NCBI GenBank assembly: GCA_029953675.1
Contig: JAMWBK010000004.1
Coordinates: forward strand, 62,001 to 126,000
Source: Rhodosorus marinus
Taxonomy: Eukaryota; Rhodophyta; Stylonematophyceae; Stylonematales; Stylonemataceae
Reading direction: 5' to 3'
Length of the DNA stretch: 64,000 nucleotides
The translations under genes and the position numbers were made by a program. A model generated the notes under the pieces. The model was not told the DNA's origin, ran no database searches, and saw only the letters and a program-made list of their open reading frames with translations. The number at the start of each line of letters is the position of its first letter. Positions within the stretch are counted from its first letter, which is position 1. This document shows positions 1 through 9,169 of the stretch, piece by piece.

Positions 1-552
1 GACGGCTGCCGCCTTCACGCTGCTCTCCCGTTCGGAGAGCCCGTCAGTGTGCCTCGGGGACAGAAACTGCGCCGAGAAACGGTCGAACGCGAAATGCAGG
101 GCGACCTGTGGGTGCGAATGCAACCAGCGGGCGCTCTCAGGCCACTGTTCGGTGGGCTTGACCAGTAAGGCCTAGAGGTACGTCGCCGCGTTCGATGTGA
201 CGAGGAAAACGACGTCCCGACCCTCGTAGTTGGCAAAAACAAAGCGTTCTCGACTACAGCCCAAGGATTGCGCAAAGATGTTCCGGAAATCGCGCATGTT
301 CGGAACCTGGCCACGGGTTGTTTGCGGCCGAACGTTCCGCACCCGGACAAATTGCAAAGCCGTTTCTGTAGGACCACCCTGAGGCTCTTGCGGTGGTAAG
401 AAACGCCCCTTACCTGCCGTACGGGCGCTAGTGGTGCCTTTCCGCAGCACCGAGATGTACGAAGGCTCCGCCTTGGGGCGACCACTCGCACCCGCCGGGG
501 CCGGAGGCTGCTGACCCACGGAGGGCTTGTCAGGAAGAAAAGTCCGCGCCAA
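1..552 (-). pseudogene. ORF1 relic of a REL-endo non-LTR retrotransposon (A/B-related)
   Basis: The minus strand encodes a proline-rich segment and then a block (VRVRNVRPQ, MRDFRNIFAQSLG, FVFANYEGRDVVFLVTS) that aligns with the family A ORF1 block WMTNVRPQ, YRDFRDTMASSLG, LYVDFTGPHACFLVTD. The frame carries one in-frame TAG at about 170 and continues open beyond it with LHFAFDRFSAQFLSPR, matching the A segment LFVEFDRFDAGWVPPS. It runs off the left edge of the window. The sequence is clearly diverged from A, so it may be the ORF1 of B, which is not seen elsewhere here. Family membership is seen; assignment to B is a guess. Confidence 0.65.
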
Positions 553-1230
553 AGGATTGGACTGCTAAGGATGGCGAAACGGCTTCAACTGCCTCCAAAC
601 CGATTCCCTCAGATTGACCACAACTGTTTCCTCCAGTCCCCGAGCGCGGAGGCTCGTTTTGGACCCGCTTTCCTCTCCCCACTTCGCACTGTCCCAAGCA
701 GGCGTACAGCCCCCACCTGTTCCGGGACAGGTTTATTTTGACTGTACTCCCGATGTTGACTGCCTGGGGCAACCGTTGCAGCACTTCTCGAATTCGAATT
801 GCCGTCCAAACTTAAATTTTCCCCCGACATCAGCCCCGATTCCAGCCAACCGAGCCAAAGGGATAGCTGGGGTAGATCACCCGCGGCGGTGATACTACTC
901 TTGATTAGGTTTGCTCCGGGGGTATTGATTTGGGAGTTTTTCGGAAAGTGGAGGGCGAAAACTGGTGAGAGTCCTTATCGTTCTGCCTTCCTTATCATCT
1001 ACCCCTTAAGTAGAGTGTAATTAACTCTCCCTACTACGCTATCAAAGGAGTGGTGTTGATCCCGCGAAACAACAAACGGTCAACACAGCATTCAACGAGG
1101 GCAGCATATAAAATTTGGCCCAGCACCCTGGCTGTCATCACACCCCACCAGAACCGTATACAGAGACCAAAACAAGCCCAAGCTCCCCATGCGTTGCACG
1201 CAGATGCAAACTTCACCCAAAAGACGACTT
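553..1230. other. Unassigned stretch
   Basis: No convincing gene. Short frames at 530-830 (-) may be a frame-broken N-terminus of the ORF1 relic at 1-552, but I could not align them. The rest shows no repeat or coding signal I recognise. Confidence 0.4.
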
Positions 1231-1285
1231 TTCGAAACGAAGATTGAGCGTGGCGCTGTTCAAAACGCTCAGTCTTCGTTTCGAA
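1231..1285. repeat. Near-perfect 21-bp inverted repeat (hairpin)
   Basis: Arms 1231-1251 and 1265-1285 are reverse complements with one G.T-type mismatch, separated by a 13-nt loop (1252-1264). Each outer end is the palindrome TTCGAA. No coding frame explains it. As RNA it would form a 21-pair stem, similar in size to a miRNA-type precursor or a small palindromic element. Confidence 0.8.
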
Positions 1286-1635
1286 GCAGCACCCTAACGC
1301 TCTCGAAGGTTCAGCAATGCCGAAACACGTCTTCGTCAAAATGGACGACCTGCACCAATTTTGCCGGTATGAGCAGTAATCCGGCAGCATTCAGCAAGAG
1401 CGAAGATACCGCTCTTGGTGAGCGACAGAGGAGCTTGCCTCCAGAACTACAGTGGCGTTACCCCTTCGTGATTTGCTGAGTAAATTTCAGCCACTTTGCG
1501 GAATGTATACGGTAGTTCATCATGAAAGAACCCCGCGACTACGCGATAACTCCACCGCAGTGCATTCTCAGTACTGATCTTCAGAAGTCAATTTATTCAG
1601 AATCTAGTATCTACAGACACTGTGCCTCCATAACA
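1286..1635. other. Unassigned stretch, 3' flank of the astacin-like gene
   Basis: No gene, repeat or element end recognised between the hairpin and the end of the metalloprotease gene. Confidence 0.4.
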
Positions 1636-3180
1636 TTAGGCGAAATCGTAAAGGATCTGAAGATCAACGTACTTGGAGTAATCAAAACTCCCGTCGCCGT
1701 TGGGTCTATACACACGGATATCTCTGGCAGTCTCTGAAGGGGGATACAATTTGAACGTCTGGGTTGAGAAGAGAGTGTCGTCACCTAACGTAAGACCTCC
1801 GTCGGAGTCTTTAACGGTCACCTCGATTTCCTTGTAGATTCCGACACCAAACTGGAGCTGCTCAGAGCCCCAGTTGGGCGTGTTGTCGTTGTCGATCGTC
1901 TTACTTGACGTAGATGGAATCTCCGGAGCATTTCCAATATATCGAACAGCTCTGACAATCACATATGGATCGGAATCACCAGCGTACCAGGGATCGTTAC
2001 CAGGGACGACGCCACTGCGCACGATGACTGTCAAATCGCCATAGTTGTACTCACAGTGCCCGCCATCGAATCCCCTAGCGCATTGGCATTCATATCCCGA
2101 CCTCCGGTTGATGCACGTCCCACCGTTCATACAGTAGACCAGTCGACAGCTGTTCTCCTCAGCCGTTGCTTCAGTCTTAAACCGCAGCAATCTTGTACAG
2201 CTCATTGGCGATGTGCACATCCTGTAGTACTTATCTCCAAGCTCTGTCGGGTAGAGCTGCTCGTATATCACGGGCCTCTTCCCTTCGCTCTTTGGGTCCG
2301 TCACTTTAACGCGGAAGTACTGCCAACGGCCAACTCCGAACATGAAATCATGTAACTTGTACCGCGGGTTAGGTACGGAGAAGTCCACGATCTGAGTCTT
2401 TGAGCGCCTCTTTCCTTGGTCGTCCACCATCAGCACTCGGACCTCCAAAACCCCGGAAAGGTTTCTCTGACTCTTAAGTTTGAGCGTAAACCGCCTCGAA
2501 GGAATGTAGGCTGGGCAGTTGTAGAGCCTGTTCACGGTACGGATATCACCATCGCTTAAGCTATCCCTCGGTTGTAACGGCGCAGAGTCTGGTACAGGAA
2601 TGTAAGTCCGCTTTCCATTTTTTGACAAGAATTTATCCCCGTACTGCATGACGGAGGAGAAGTCCAGAGCAACGCCCTGATTATCAACCTGATCCCAAGT
2701 GTTCTCATCGAAGCGTCGCTGGTTCTTCTTTCCGTTCAGAATGTTCTTCCTGGCGGTCGCAACGTAAGCGCCCCGGTCAGGTCGGTTTAGCTCGTCCCAG
2801 AGCCCCACGGCGTGTCCAATCTCATGAAGAGCTTGTGATGTCAGGCTGGGCCTCCCATGGCACCTTGGGTGAATGGATACCTCACGAATTCCAGCTTTAT
2901 ATCCGACTTTCGTATCGTAGCACGCTTCAAGCTTCGATACTAGAAGTATTCGGTTGTCTTGTGACCTCTGCAAAAACTTTAGACACGTAGTATTCTGATA
3001 CTGGTCAATTGCTTTCTCATATGCATCCCTCACGTCCGAATCAATAGAAGAATCGTACTGATAGTAGATCCACTGTGTAGGCCAGACTCGCGCAGAGTCG
3101 CGCACAGAAGAACTCCCCAAGCACGCCTGAAGAAGACAGAAGGCCAGCAGCAGCAAACTCGCAATACCTCCGTTCGCCAT
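1636..3180 (-). CDS. Secreted astacin-like metalloprotease with EGF and C2-like domains
   Basis: A single-exon ORF of 514 aa starting at the first ATG. Residues 1-22 form a signal peptide (charged start, LLLLAFCLLQ core, ACLG end). An astacin-like zinc-protease domain follows (about 30-222), with the zinc helix HEIGHAVGLWDE at 119-130, the conserved RPDR-x-x-YV continuation, and a Met-turn SSVMQY at 175-180. In astacins the third zinc ligand is His at the position that here is Asp129; the glutamate catalyst E120 is kept. An EGF-like module spans C345-C376 (CMNGGTC, CQCARGFDGGHC). Residues 381-514 resemble a C2 domain (SDPYVIV, NDNTPNWG, VTVKDSDGG). The product should be secreted and may bind Ca2+ or membranes through the C2 part. 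Protease fold is confident; activity with Asp as ligand is inference, as some HExxHxxGxxD proteases use Asp. Confidence 0.85.
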   Translation of the reverse strand: MANGGIASLLLLAFCLLQACLGSSSVRDSARVWPTQWIYYQYDSSIDSDVRDAYEKAIDQYQNTTCLKFLQRSQDNRILLVSKLEACYDTKVGYKAGIREVSIHPRCHGRPSLTSQALHEIGHAVGLWDELNRPDRGAYVATARKNILNGKKNQRRFDENTWDQVDNQGVALDFSSVMQYGDKFLSKNGKRTYIPVPDSAPLQPRDSLSDGDIRTVNRLYNCPAYIPSRRFTLKLKSQRNLSGVLEVRVLMVDDQGKRRSKTQIVDFSVPNPRYKLHDFMFGVGRWQYFRVKVTDPKSEGKRPVIYEQLYPTELGDKYYRMCTSPMSCTRLLRFKTEATAEENSCRLVYCMNGGTCINRRSGYECQCARGFDGGHCEYNYGDLTVIVRSGVVPGNDPWYAGDSDPYVIVRAVRYIGNAPEIPSTSSKTIDNDNTPNWGSEQLQFGVGIYKEIEVTVKDSDGGLTLGDDTLFSTQTFKLYPPSETARDIRVYRPNGDGSFDYSKYVDLQILYDFA

Positions 3181-3273
3181 GCTTCAATCGAACAAGAGAA
3201 ACAAACCCGCTTAAATCCAGAATTGTGGACGGAGTCAGCTGCTTCCCTCTACCTCCTGCAATTTTCCGGCCGG

Positions 3274-3286
3274 TGCTTCTATTTAT
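3274..3286 (-). promoter_or_regulatory. Candidate TATA-like element of the astacin-like gene
   Basis: On the minus strand AATAAATAGAAGC lies about 94-106 nt before the ATG. Two other loci here have TATAAGAAGCC at a similar distance, and the Cys-rich gene has an AT-rich TATA stretch there. The spacing agreement is the evidence; function is inferred. Confidence 0.35.
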
Positions 3287-3503
3287 TCCTAGGAGAATGC
3301 CGTCAATGCTCGATCAGCCGGATCCGGATCCATTTCTTCAAAGCCTGCTTGCACTTTGAGAAAGAAACCACTAGTTTCTTTTCGTAACGAGAGTTTTCCG
3401 TACAGGGTATGATAATGTTCTCTTAGCTGTCAGCTTGTGGTGATACTGGCCCGGAAACAACCAGAAACCTTCATCAACCGATATCTCTGCAGCCCTCCGA
3501 GCT

Positions 3504-3695
3504 AGTCTATTCCCTACTGAATATTTGGCGCTCTTGAGGCGTTTAAGTGTCTCCCTTTGGCGATATTCCAGCGACATGCTTTCCGAGGCGCGCCATCGGC
3601 GCCTGGGGTTGCATGCTTGCCTCCCTAGTTATTAGTTCATCTTCACGCCTTGCGTAGCGCTTCAGGCTATGCTAGTAAAGTCCAGTCTATTCCCT
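3504..3695 (+). mobile_element. 5'-truncated family B 3' end with target-site duplication
   Basis: The insert (about 3516-3683) is the last ~170 bp of family B: the end of ORF2 (EYLALLRRLSVSLWRYSSDML), its TAG, the hairpin and the GTAAAGTCC tail. It is flanked by the direct repeat AGTCTATTCCCT at 3504-3515 and 3684-3695. This is a clean example of target-primed integration with 5' truncation. Confidence 0.85.
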
Positions 3696-4227
3696 TCAGA
3701 GAACGGTAAAACGAAAAAATGACATCGCGTCAGCAACTTCCTGAGTTTTGGATAGCCCGAACCGTTGTCATGCAGCGTTCGCCAGCTATTTGGCAGCATA
3801 ATCAATCAAAGCTCTGGCAGAGTTCATAGAGTTACCCAGCTCTCTGTGATTAGAGAGACGGTGTCACGTTTGGGCTCACAGGAAATTCTTAGTATGCCGC
3901 CCATTCGTCTTGCTTCACAAGTTCACTAACTCACGGCCCGCGGTACAACCCGATAAACCGATCGGGTGTTCATAGTGTGCATAGAATCGAAACCAAAGAA
4001 GGCAGACATTGTGGAAGCACTAGTCAATGTCATCGACGGCAACCGGAATGCAGCATGAGGTCAGCGCTCTCGCGAGCGGATCCCGGATTCGGAGGAATCA
4101 TCGAGGTTCGTACGAGGATAACAGATCCTTCGTAACGCAACCCCGTAGCATTTCCTACGCTTTACATTGTAATCCCAGTTGACGTTATGACTAATAGCCC
4201 AGTAGCCTTTATTCATCCTAGATTTAC
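3696..4227. other. Unassigned stretch
   Basis: Between the B fragment and the minisatellite I see no gene or repeat that I can name. Confidence 0.4.
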
Positions 4228-4605
4228 AACCAGAGGCAGGGCAACCAGAGGCAGGGCAACCAGAGGCAGGGCAACCAGAGGCAGGGCAACCAGAGGCAGG
4301 GCAACCAGAGGCAGAGCAACCAGAGGCAGGGCAACCAGAGGCAGGGCAACCAGAGGCAGGGCAACCAGAGGCAGGGCAACCAGAGGCAGGGCAACCAGAG
4401 GCAGGACGATCAGAGGCAGGGCAACCAGAGGCAGGGCAACCAGAGGCAGGGCAACCAGAGGCAGGACGACCAGAGGCAGGACAACCAGAGGCAGGGCAAC
4501 CAGAGTCAGGGAAACCAGGGGCAGGGAAACCAGAGGCAGGGCAACCAGAGGCAAGAACCCACGGCAGGGTAACCAGAGGCAGGGCAACCCACCGCAGGGC
4601 AACCC
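4228..4605. repeat. 15-bp minisatellite, about 25 units
   Basis: Tandem copies of CAGAGGCAGGGCAAC with point variants; the last few units are irregular. Because the unit is a multiple of three and lacks stops, long open frames (RGRAT or LVALP repeats) appear on both strands. I treat them as by-products of the repeat, not genes. Confidence 0.9.
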
Positions 4606-4747
4606 AATTTGCTTTTTTAGTAATATTATAGTAAATAACGCGAACACTTTCAAACTATTCTAGTTCTTTTATCTTGGCCACAAAAAATAGAAATAATTGG
4701 TGGGTCGGTTTTCTTTTACCAATGATAAAGACGAATGGATCACGCAG

Positions 4748-4791
4748 TATTTTAATTAAAATTAACCATTCGTTCGTTCGTATTTTAATTA
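4748..4791 (+). mobile_element. Tail-only insertion of family A with 11-bp TSD
   Basis: TATTTTAATTA at 4748-4758 is repeated at 4781-4791. The 22 bp between (4759-4780) end in AACCATTCGTTCGTTCG, the exact 3' tail of family A (compare 13646-13658). No other element sequence is present, so the insertion seems to contain only the last ~20 nt of the element. Confidence 0.8.
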
Positions 4792-5024
4792 GTCCAACGA
4801 ATTTATAGTTTTTAATTACTATAAATTCATATATTTATGTGGCCTAATCACCGAAACGGATTTATTTAAGGTTAGAGTCGGTGCTGGTCCTGGCTGCTGG
4901 CGGTGGTCTACAATGATTGTATTGATTCGGAGAAAGAGAGGAAACGAAGAAGGAGATGCTTCCTATGATCAGCGAATGTATGTTTCGGGGCAGACAAAGA
5001 TGAGGGGTAAAAAGAACTATTGAA

Positions 5025-5290
5025 GGCAAAGCTCACGCGCTTCCAACATCAAACCGACGTTAGTCCCCAGACTAACGTCGGTTTGACTCCCGGTTCCCTC
5101 TCATAGGACACCCACCCGAGTTAGTTTTCCAATAAATCTAACAGGCATCTCAAACGGGTAAACGACGAGGAGAGCCGCTCGGGGTGCTCACGGAACCCTT
5201 CGCGAAGCCAACGGGAACCAACTGGAGCCTACGGAATCCATAAATCCAAACCCCTCAATTAGCAAGAACACCAGGCCATAGGCGGGGTGA
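5025..5290 (-). mobile_element. Old, diverged family A 3' relic
   Basis: The minus strand matches the C-terminal coding part of A ORF2 in pieces: GCGCTTCCAACATCAAA near 5035, then AAACGGGTAAACGACGAGGAGAGCCG and the segment around 5180-5290 that corresponds to the A region encoding IECFGFMDSVGSRWL. Identity is well below that of the young A copies, and a foreign hairpin (5049-5086) interrupts it. Confidence 0.6.
5049..5086. repeat. Perfect 16-bp inverted repeat with 6-nt loop
   Basis: Arms 5049-5064 and 5071-5086 are perfect reverse complements (arm core ACCGACGTTAGT) around the loop CCCCAG. It lies inside an old A relic that otherwise lacks this sequence. Confidence 0.85.
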
Positions 5291-5331
5291 TTGATTTGGA
5301 ACCTGCACGCTTTTGTGATAAAGGAAGCTAG

Positions 5332-5639
5332 TAGAGGCAGCCAGTCTGCCTTACGCTGAGGGTCGCTCTCACCGGTTCCAGCCATTCATTGTGGAAAGCT
5401 TTGGTCACGTCGATAAGTCGGGTTTAGAGTGGTTGCGGAAATGTTTTGCTGAGCATCCTACTGAATATTTGGCGCTCTTGAGGCGTTTAAGTGTCTCCCT
5501 TTGGCGATATTCCAGCGACATGCTTTCCGAGGCGCGCCATCGGCGCCTGGGGTTGCATGCTTCCCTCCCTAGTTATTAGTTCATCTTCACGCCTTGCGTA
5601 GCGCTTCAGGCTATGCTAGTAAAGTCCAATAGAGGTAGC
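5332..5639 (+). mobile_element. 5'-truncated family B 3' end with TSD
   Basis: About 288 bp of the B 3' end, from the ORF2 region CAEGRSHRFQPFIVESFGHVDKSG to the hairpin and GTAAAGTCCA tail. The flanks are TAGAGGCAGC (5332-5341) and TAGAGGTAGC (5630-5639), a TSD with one mismatch, so the insertion is not brand new. The ORF2 stop TAG is intact. Confidence 0.8.
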
Positions 5640-6696
5640 GAACGTAAGTAGCTCCCTCAACGGGATAGTACACCAGATTCTCAGGGAAAATACTCCTTGC
5701 AGACGAATCACGTGCGATCACATTCAGCGCTTGAGCTAATAATTGGTTCCCGCCTGGCCGAAGCTAAAATCTCACCATTGCGCTCAAGATTTTATGTGAT
5801 GTCCGCCGCATAGTCCGTTGCAGCCTTCCCAACCGTCCAAGTGCCTCCACAATAGAAGGACGGTCGTTGTGATAATCCATCGCATCTCGACAATGTACCC
5901 GGTTCCCAACTTCCCCTGGGACCTCAATAACGAGCAGGACGAAGCGATGCGCTAAGGCTGATTAAAGTACCCTAGCGGCGGTAAGCAGCTTCATAGTAAA
6001 CGGTCCGCTTAAGGTGGCGCATGATGGTGGCAGCTAGCACCGCGGTGTGGCGACGGGGGCCAGGGAGTAGCCGCGATTCGCCAGCGGACAGGGCTGTCAA
6101 GTCGTACGATATCAAAATAAGTATTCTGACGTCCATCAACATCCGCAACCACCAAGTCACCAGCGCTCGGGCGCTTAAAACCGATCTCAAGCCGCGTCCA
6201 GTATTGATTTAACCTCGTGTCTCTCTGGTTCGCAAGAATCTATCGAAGAAGAAGATTGATATCCAATCAATCTACTTTGTTGATTGAAACATATCTGACT
6301 TCAATCTGTCGTTATCGGACATTTATCAGACGAACCCCATTTTTTGCTTTCCAATTCAGGCCCAGTGACTTTTTTTCGTACACGAGCCAGAAAGAAAAAC
6401 CTTTCTTTTATTACAAAATTCTGATCTAGTAAACTTGTACGGACCATCCAAAAATATTTATCGGACCATATCGGACGTTTTTATCCGACCCATTATGACA
6501 TCCCCCAAAAATACAATCATTAACTAAAAATAAAAATTTGAAAATAACTTGAAAAAAGGAGTATCCATAAAATAAGAGAAAACGAAAACACACATGAGGT
6601 GCGTGATCGGTCAGCAGTTGTGAGCGTCTGCTCACGGATACACTAGGCTGTGCAGGTAGTACCAGAGGCCAACGGATTTATGCGACTTTTTGCATG
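5640..6696. other. Unassigned AT-rich stretch
   Basis: No gene recognised. The part at 6430-6510 contains repeated TATCGGAC/TTATCCGAC words that also occur around 46860-46990 and 50810-50950, so it probably holds a piece of another dispersed noncoding repeat. Confidence 0.4.
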
Positions 6697-7230
6697 GTGT
6701 TGTGATCTGGAGTGTCCTCACACACGGATCTGGAATCGAGGGTTGATACCCAAATGATCAACGCTTATGCCTCGTCTATGAGTGATGTACTCGTGTTCTG
6801 ACGGAGTCGTTGAAACAATCGGTCTAACACTGGGCTTTTACTAGTCTAACACTGGCACAGTGAATTTTCAGTCAACCTTTCTCCGAAGAATTGCGCAGAT
6901 CACTTTTCGCGAATAAAGCTCCTTTTCACGTCTCAAACTGCCAGCTGGTTATTCCTCAATTACTCCATATTTCCGGTTTTATTCCCTCCTAATTACTCCC
7001 TAATTAGGTAATATATTCCAATTCTATCCTTTTTCCTCCTATTTTCTTCCCTCTCTCCAGCTAACCTGGGAATATCGAGTTTGCCCATCGTACTTATACT
7101 CTTGCTCCATCGGGATGAGCAATAACTATTAAGATCAAAAGGGTGTTGCACCTCCACAGATTTTGGCACAGCCCGAGCATAATTTTGCATAGCCGGATAT
7201 TGCTGGAAGGTGGAGACGTCACATCCCTTT
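6697..7230 (-). mobile_element. Putative 3' LTR of the Ty3/gypsy element
   Basis: Just after the pol stop, the minus strand has a short purine run (GAAAGGGA) followed by TGTGACGTC, the usual polypurine tract and LTR start. A TATA-like GAGTATAAGTACG lies inside. The far edge is uncertain; a CA-ending site near 6697 is only a guess, since no second LTR is present to compare. A tail-only B insertion sits inside at 6834-6843. Confidence 0.45.
6822..6855 (-). mobile_element. Tail-only insertion of family B with 12-bp TSD
   Basis: GTCTAACACTGG occurs at 6822-6833 and 6844-6855. The 10 bp between are GCTTTTACTA, matching the B tail read on the minus strand (compare TTTTTACTAG at 32808-32816). The insertion lies within the putative gypsy LTR. 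Confidence 0.65.
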
Positions 7231-7242
7231 CACGGGAGAAGA

Positions 7243-8929
7243 TTAAGCGCGGGGTCGGGCAGATTCAGCAGCACGATGAAAGTTCCTGTAGTAGTGAATT
7301 TGCCTTTTTGTAGCAGCGGTTTGTGGCAACTGATGAGCCGCAATCCATCGAGCATCAGCTACAGTTTCACCCTCGAAGTATACCATATATTCGCGGTTCC
7401 CTCTGGTTTCATCCGATGACCAAGTACGGATTTGATTTCGCCTCCTGTTACTTCAGCTGCAAAATCGGGTCTTTTGAGTTGAACGTTGTCGGGGGTTCCC
7501 ATAAATTTCTTCAGCAGGGAAACGTGGAACGTTGGATGTATCTTCATCTCTGCTGGCAACGTTAGCGTATAGGTGGCATCATTTATCTTCCGTTTGATGC
7601 GAAAAGGGCCGATGTACCGCGGTCGAAACGGTTTAGGGTCTTGCAACGTCAGGTTTCTGGTCGATAATAAGACCAGCTCGTCAGGGGTAAAGTCAGGATT
7701 ACGCCGTCTCGCATCATATCGTATCTTCTGGATTTGCTTAGCATAAAGCATGTTGTTTCGTGCCTCCAGGTATAGGTCGTGTTGATGTCGTAGAAGAACT
7801 TCTGCTGCCTCAGGTAAGGGAGAAACGGTAGCCTCCTGTGCACGTGGTACTATTAATGTTCCCGGTAGCTCGGGGTTTCGTCCGTACAAAAGTTCGAAGG
7901 GCGAGTACTAAGTAGATTCCGAGATTTGCGCGTTGTAGACCAACTCCGCCATGGGAAGATCAGAGGCCCATGTCGCTTGGCTACTGTTACACCGCAAATA
8001 GGTCTCCAAAGTCTGGTTAACTCGTTCTGTCTGTCCATCCGTCTGGGGATGGTATGACGTACTTAAGTGAGTCTCTACCTTGAGCATCCTCATTAGTTGC
8101 TGCCAAAAGAGCCCGGTAAACTTGGAATCTCGATCGGAGACCATCGTCCGCGGTAAGCCTGCAAAACGCACCCAGTGTTCGAAAAACAGCTCTGCCGTCA
8201 TACGAGCGTCTGCATCCGTCCTTGTAGCGATAAATTTCGCGTATTTCGAGAAACGGTCAACAATCACCAGAATTGCGTCAGCTCCGGACTTAGTCATGGG
8301 AAGACTAACAATGAAATCCATGGTGATGTCCTCCAACTTTGACTCAGGTACAGGAAGTGGTTGTAGAAATCCCTGAGAAGCTCTCAGTGGTTTTTGCCGT
8401 TGACAGATTTCACAGGTTCGGATCAGGGACTGAACATCGTCTCTTAAGGTCAGCCAGTAATAACGCCTCTTTAACAGGTTCACCGTTTTATGAAGGCCAA
8501 AATGTCCCCCCGTTGGCTCTTCGTGATAAGTTCTGAGCAATTTATCGACCATTGATTCAGGTACGCAAATACGATGATGTCGATAGAGGACGTTATTCCT
8601 TTCGACAAAACCCTGCTCCGCATATTCTGCAGGTCGCTGATAGATCGCTGCAAACTCTGGATCGCGTAGGTACGCCTGCGGCCAGTCCACATCGGTCGTA
8701 ATCGACGATACAGCCAGTTGCTGAATGGCGTGTCTGCTTAGCGCATCCGCAATGTTGTCACTGCCCTTTCTGTATTCGATATCAAAGGTAAACGGCAATA
8801 AGCGATTTACATATCTCGCCTGTCTTTTGGTTAGCTCCTTTTGCGAGTGTAGAAAACGCAAAGGGTTATGGTCGGTGCGAAGCACGAAGCGTTGCGCCTC
8901 TACAACACCCCATCGGTGCGAGAGTTTTC
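7243..8929 (-). pseudogene. Ty3/gypsy chromovirus-like pol remnant (RNase H to chromodomain)
   Basis: In minus-strand order it has the end of RNase H (FVLRTDHNPLRFLHSQ, KGSDNIADALSRH), the H2C2 integrase zinc finger (GGHFGLHKTV ... CEICQRQ), an integrase core with D (TMDFIV), D (SDRDSKF) and E (QTERVNQTLE), and the GPF/Y module (YIGPFRI, HPTFHVSLLKKF). It is broken by an in-frame TAG at 7908-7910 and by a frameshift near 7400; in the shifted frame a chromodomain-like tail (EYMVYFEGETVADARWIAAH) runs to a TAA at 7243. Everything upstream of RNase H is missing: family A copy 1 begins exactly where gypsy sequence ends, and I see no gypsy sequence beyond it. Confidence 0.85.
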
Positions 8930-9169
8930 GGTTTCGTGAGGGTGTATGGTGCTGGCTTTTGGTGGTTTTGAGTCGCAACTGTGTTCTTCGGTGGGAGGCG
9001 CTTCTTTCTGCAGCCTTTCCCCCGCATCTTCTAGTGGTGTGGTGCGTGCTGGGGGTTGCTAGCGCCCCTTGGAGGTCGTGGTTGTTTTTCTTTGGTTGCA
9101 AACGTTGGGAACAAGTTCTCTTTTTGGGGGTTTCGTGGGGGAATCGGTTTTTCACACCTTCCAATCGTT

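Noticed and set aside
4187..4663. Open frames with RGRAT or LVALP repeats on both strands
   Set aside because: They come from a 15-bp minisatellite whose unit length is a multiple of three; no start context, signal or non-repeat domain supports a gene.
9056..9169. Upstream extension of ORF1 before MVGVSPP
   Set aside because: The extension has no ATG and lies in the leader; the first ATG of the frame at 9170 is shared by all copies.
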